39,272 nucleotides of DNA from a virus. Below are positions 37,452 through 39,272 of the stretch, in pieces. Where the stretch lies: positions 1 through 39,272 of IMG/VR virus record IMGVR_UViG_3300045303_000216. The stretch is one strand, 5' to 3'. The position numbers and the translations under genes are program-made. The notes beneath the pieces were generated by a model. That model had not been told where the DNA came from. It saw nothing but the letters and a program-made list of their open reading frames with translations, and made no database searches. Numbering within the stretch: the stretch's first letter is position 1; each line of letters starts with the position of its first letter.

Positions 37452-39272
37452 ATGCCTGACAACCTGACGCGAGATCAGATCATTCGCAAAGCGACGTCCG
37501 AGTCGCACAAACGGTCATTCACGATCGAGCGTGCGGATGCCGGCGTTGCCGATGATCGTACCGTCGAGATGGCCTTTGCGTCTGATATCCCCTGCGAACA
37601 TTTCTCTTATCGGCTTTGGGATTACGTCGACATAAAGCTCTCGATGGATAAAAAGGCGATGAGGCCCGATCGGCTAATGAATGGAGCCGCATTGCTCGCC
37701 GATCACGACCCGACAGACCAGATCGGCGTCGTCGAAAGTTTCTCGATAGATACCAAGGACGGCAAGGCGAGGGCAAACGTTCGCTTTTCGAAATCCGCCC
37801 GCGGCCAGGAAATTTACCAGGACGTACTTGACGGCATCCGCCGAAACGTCAGTGTCGGATTTTCGATACACAAGCTTGTACTCGAGGAAGAGAACGAAGA
37901 CGGCAACGATCTTTACAGGGCGGACGACTGGGAACCGTTCGAGCTCTCGATAGTATCCATCCCCGCCGACATCAGTGTCGGTGTAGGCCGATCCCTTGAA
38001 ACAGTTTCACAGCCCGAGACACGGGCAATTTCTACAAACGGAGATAACACGATGACACCTGAAGAAATCGCGGCCCAGAAAGCCGCTGAGGCAGCAAAGC
38101 TTGCGGCAGCTCCGGCTGTAGAAACCCGTACGGCCGAAGAGGCCAAGTCGGTCGCGGACGTTCAAAACCAGATCAAGTTCGGAGCCACCTTCGGTTTCGA
38201 AAAGGAAGTTCGCGAAGCTTCCCTGGCCAATCCCGATTTCACGATGGCCGATGCCCGCATGCTCGTCCAGCAGCTGAAAGGCAAAGCTGACGACGTTGCG
38301 AAACGCGTCTCGCCCGTGCGTGCGATAGATACCGAGGCGAGCACACTCGGCAACGCCTTCGTCACGACTGAGGAATACCGAAGCATCGTGCCGAAGTCGA
38401 GACAGAAACGCAGCATCTTCGTTGAAACCAACATTCTGCCAAGCGAGCTGTTCAAGCGGACGACGTACAGCGGCTCGGGCGACAGCCTGACCGGTTACGA
38501 CCGCGTGCCGGGCGTCTTTGAGCTTGGCGTTCAGCCGCCAACGGTCGCCGACCTGTTCATGCAGGCACAGACCGATCAGCCGACAGTTCGCTACATGCGG
38601 GAAGTTTCATACACCAACGCGGCCCTCGCGGTGCTCGAAGGCGATGATAAGCCCGAGGCGTCGTTCGATCTTGAAGAGGTTGACGCAGCAGTCCGCAAGG
38701 TTGCCGTCTGGACCAAGGTCACCGACGAAACGCTCGAGGATTTCTCGCAGATCCGTCCATATCTCGATCAACGCCTCTCACTCATGGTCCGCACCAAGAT
38801 CGACTCCGACCTGCTCAACGGCACGGGCACGGCACCGCAGATAGCGGGACTGCTCGGAACCTCAGGCATTCAGACGTCAGAAATGGCCAGCAACACGGCG
38901 GTCAAGCTCGCCGAGGCGATCATGCACGCGATCACGCTGGTCCGCTCGGTCGGCTTCTTTGAGCCGGACGGGATCGTGATACACCCGAACGATTACGAAA
39001 AGCTCCGCCTTGCGGTTGACGGCAACACGCAGTATTACGGCGGCGGATTCTTCCAGAACCAGTACGGCGTCGGCCCGACGCCTACATCTCCTCCGATCTG
39101 GGGCCTTAACGTTGTGCAGACGACCGCAATCAGCGAGATCGATCTCGCGACGCCCGGTGCCTCGAACAAAGGTCCGATCGTCGGTGCCTTTAAGCTCGGC
39201 GGTGCCGTGTTTTATCGCAACGGCCTGGCGATCGAATCAACGAATACCGATCAAGACGACTTCATCATGAAT
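37452..39272 (+). CDS. Prohead protease - major capsid protein fusion (continues at 1-211)
   Basis: Open from ATG 37452 to the window end and on to 211, 634 residues in all. Residues 15-160 are the HK97-type prohead protease with catalytic His85 (LLADHD) and Ser134 (NVSVGFS). Residues 200-260 form an acidic/Ala-rich delta-like scaffold region (EEIAAQKAAEAAKLAA). Residues 300-634 are the HK97 capsid fold (VTTEEYRSIV, VEGDDKPEASFDLEEV-type segment, TDETLEDFSQIRPYLDQRL, DGIVIHPNDYEKLRL). Most phages code the two separately. An internal AGGAG-type start at 38052 would give capsid alone (434 residues). Confidence 0.9.
   Translation, partial: MPDNLTRDQIIRKATSESHKRSFTIERADAGVADDRTVEMAFASDIPCEHFSYRLWDYVDIKLSMDKKAMRPDRLMNGAALLADHDPTDQIGVVESFSIDTKDGKARANVRFSKSARGQEIYQDVLDGIRRNVSVGFSIHKLVLEEENEDGNDLYRADDWEPFELSIVSIPADISVGVGRSLETVSQPETRAISTNGDNTMTPEEIAAQKAAEAAKLAAAPAVETRTAEEAKSVADVQNQIKFGATFGFEKEVREASLANPDFTMADARMLVQQLKGKADDVAKRVSPVRAIDTEASTLGNAFVTTEEYRSIVPKSRQKRSIFVETNILPSELFKRTTYSGSGDSLTGYDRVPGVFELGVQPPTVADLFMQAQTDQPTVRYMREVSYTNAALAVLEGDDKPEASFDLEEVDAAVRKVAVWTKVTDETLEDFSQIRPYLDQRLSLMVRTKIDSDLLNGTGTAPQIAGLLGTSGIQTSEMASNTAVKLAEAIMHAITLVRSVGFFEPDGIVIHPNDYEKLRLAVDGNTQYYGGGFFQNQYGVGPTPTSPPIWGLNVVQTTAISEIDLATPGASNKGPIVGAFKLGGAVFYRNGLAIESTNTDQDDFIMN
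38040..38054 (+). promoter_or_regulatory. Internal ribosome site and start for the capsid part
   Basis: GGAG at 38040-38043, 8-base spacer, in-frame ATG at 38052-38054 (residue 201 of the fusion, MTPEEIAAQK). It is a better ribosome site than any before ATG 37452. It lies exactly at the border of protease and capsid parts. Confidence 0.75.
39146..39272. repeat. Terminal direct repeat, right copy
   Basis: Identical to bases 1-127, within the capsid gene. See the left copy. Confidence 0.9.

Noticed and set aside
1-39272. Biological terminal repeats as in T7-like phages
   Set aside because: The 127-bp repeat lies inside the capsid gene, fits an assembly overlap length, and the terminase is of the cos-cutting GpA family.

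Overview
This window is the complete genome of a temperate, lambda-like tailed phage (siphovirus plan), recovered as a circular contig. Bases 1-127 are repeated exactly at 39146-39272, and the reading frame of the major capsid gene continues across that join, so the molecule is a circle of about 39,145 bp opened inside the capsid gene. No ribosomal genes, plasmid maintenance genes or bacterial housekeeping genes are present. The host cannot be named. Base composition is moderate to high GC by eye, promoters look sigma70-like, Shine-Dalgarno sites are GGAG/AGGAG, the integration target is a tRNA-Lys(CTT) gene, and a phage lipoprotein next to other membrane proteins suggests a two-membrane (diderm) host.

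Region by region (as a circle): (a) Packaging and head, 32611-211: small terminase, GpA-type large terminase, gpW-like connector, GpB-type portal, and a single 634-codon protease-capsid fusion that has a second, well-placed internal ribosome site for the capsid part. (b) Head-tail joining and tail, 225-12673: gpFII-like joiner, tail terminator, tail tube, G/GT chaperones made through a CCCAAAA -1 frameshift site, tape measure with a built-in lytic transglycosylase, tail proteins with split fibronectin III domains, an SGNH hydrolase fibre, a J-like hub with a PA14 domain, and a fibre protein. A bidirectional terminator closes the block. (c) Integration, 12687-15328: attP containing the 3' half of tRNA-Lys flanked by paired arm repeats spaced 11 bp, an HNH endonuclease, tyrosine integrase, two small genes and an excisionase-like HTH gene driven by a strong leftward promoter. 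(d) Immunity, 15329-17288: a lysogen-side membrane protein, a UmuD/LexA-like S24 autoprotease without a DNA-binding domain, and two divergent ribbon-helix-helix proteins around an operator region with three related 13-bp sites.

(e) Early rightward genes, 17652-28733: metallopeptidase, tiny membrane proteins, a Gp37/Gp68 (DUF5131) protein, a pentapeptide-repeat protein, a DUF4406 protein with a disrupted start, an XRE regulator, a replisome organizer with a candidate origin inside it, many zinc-ribbon small proteins, three start-associated repeats, a TnpB nuclease on the opposite strand, and an HNH endonuclease. (f) Late control and lysis, 28747-32614: a winged-helix protein, a C7-centred repeat also found before the capsid gene, M15-type endolysin, holin candidate, lipoprotein, and membrane/coiled-coil proteins leading into the terminase genes.

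The most unusual points are the apparently split repressor (RHH DNA-binding protein plus separate autoprotease), the operator triplet, the duplicated C7 element before late blocks, the fibronectin III domains cut between consecutive genes, and the start-associated repeats. All functional statements come from reading the sequence and from memory of protein families; no database search was run.
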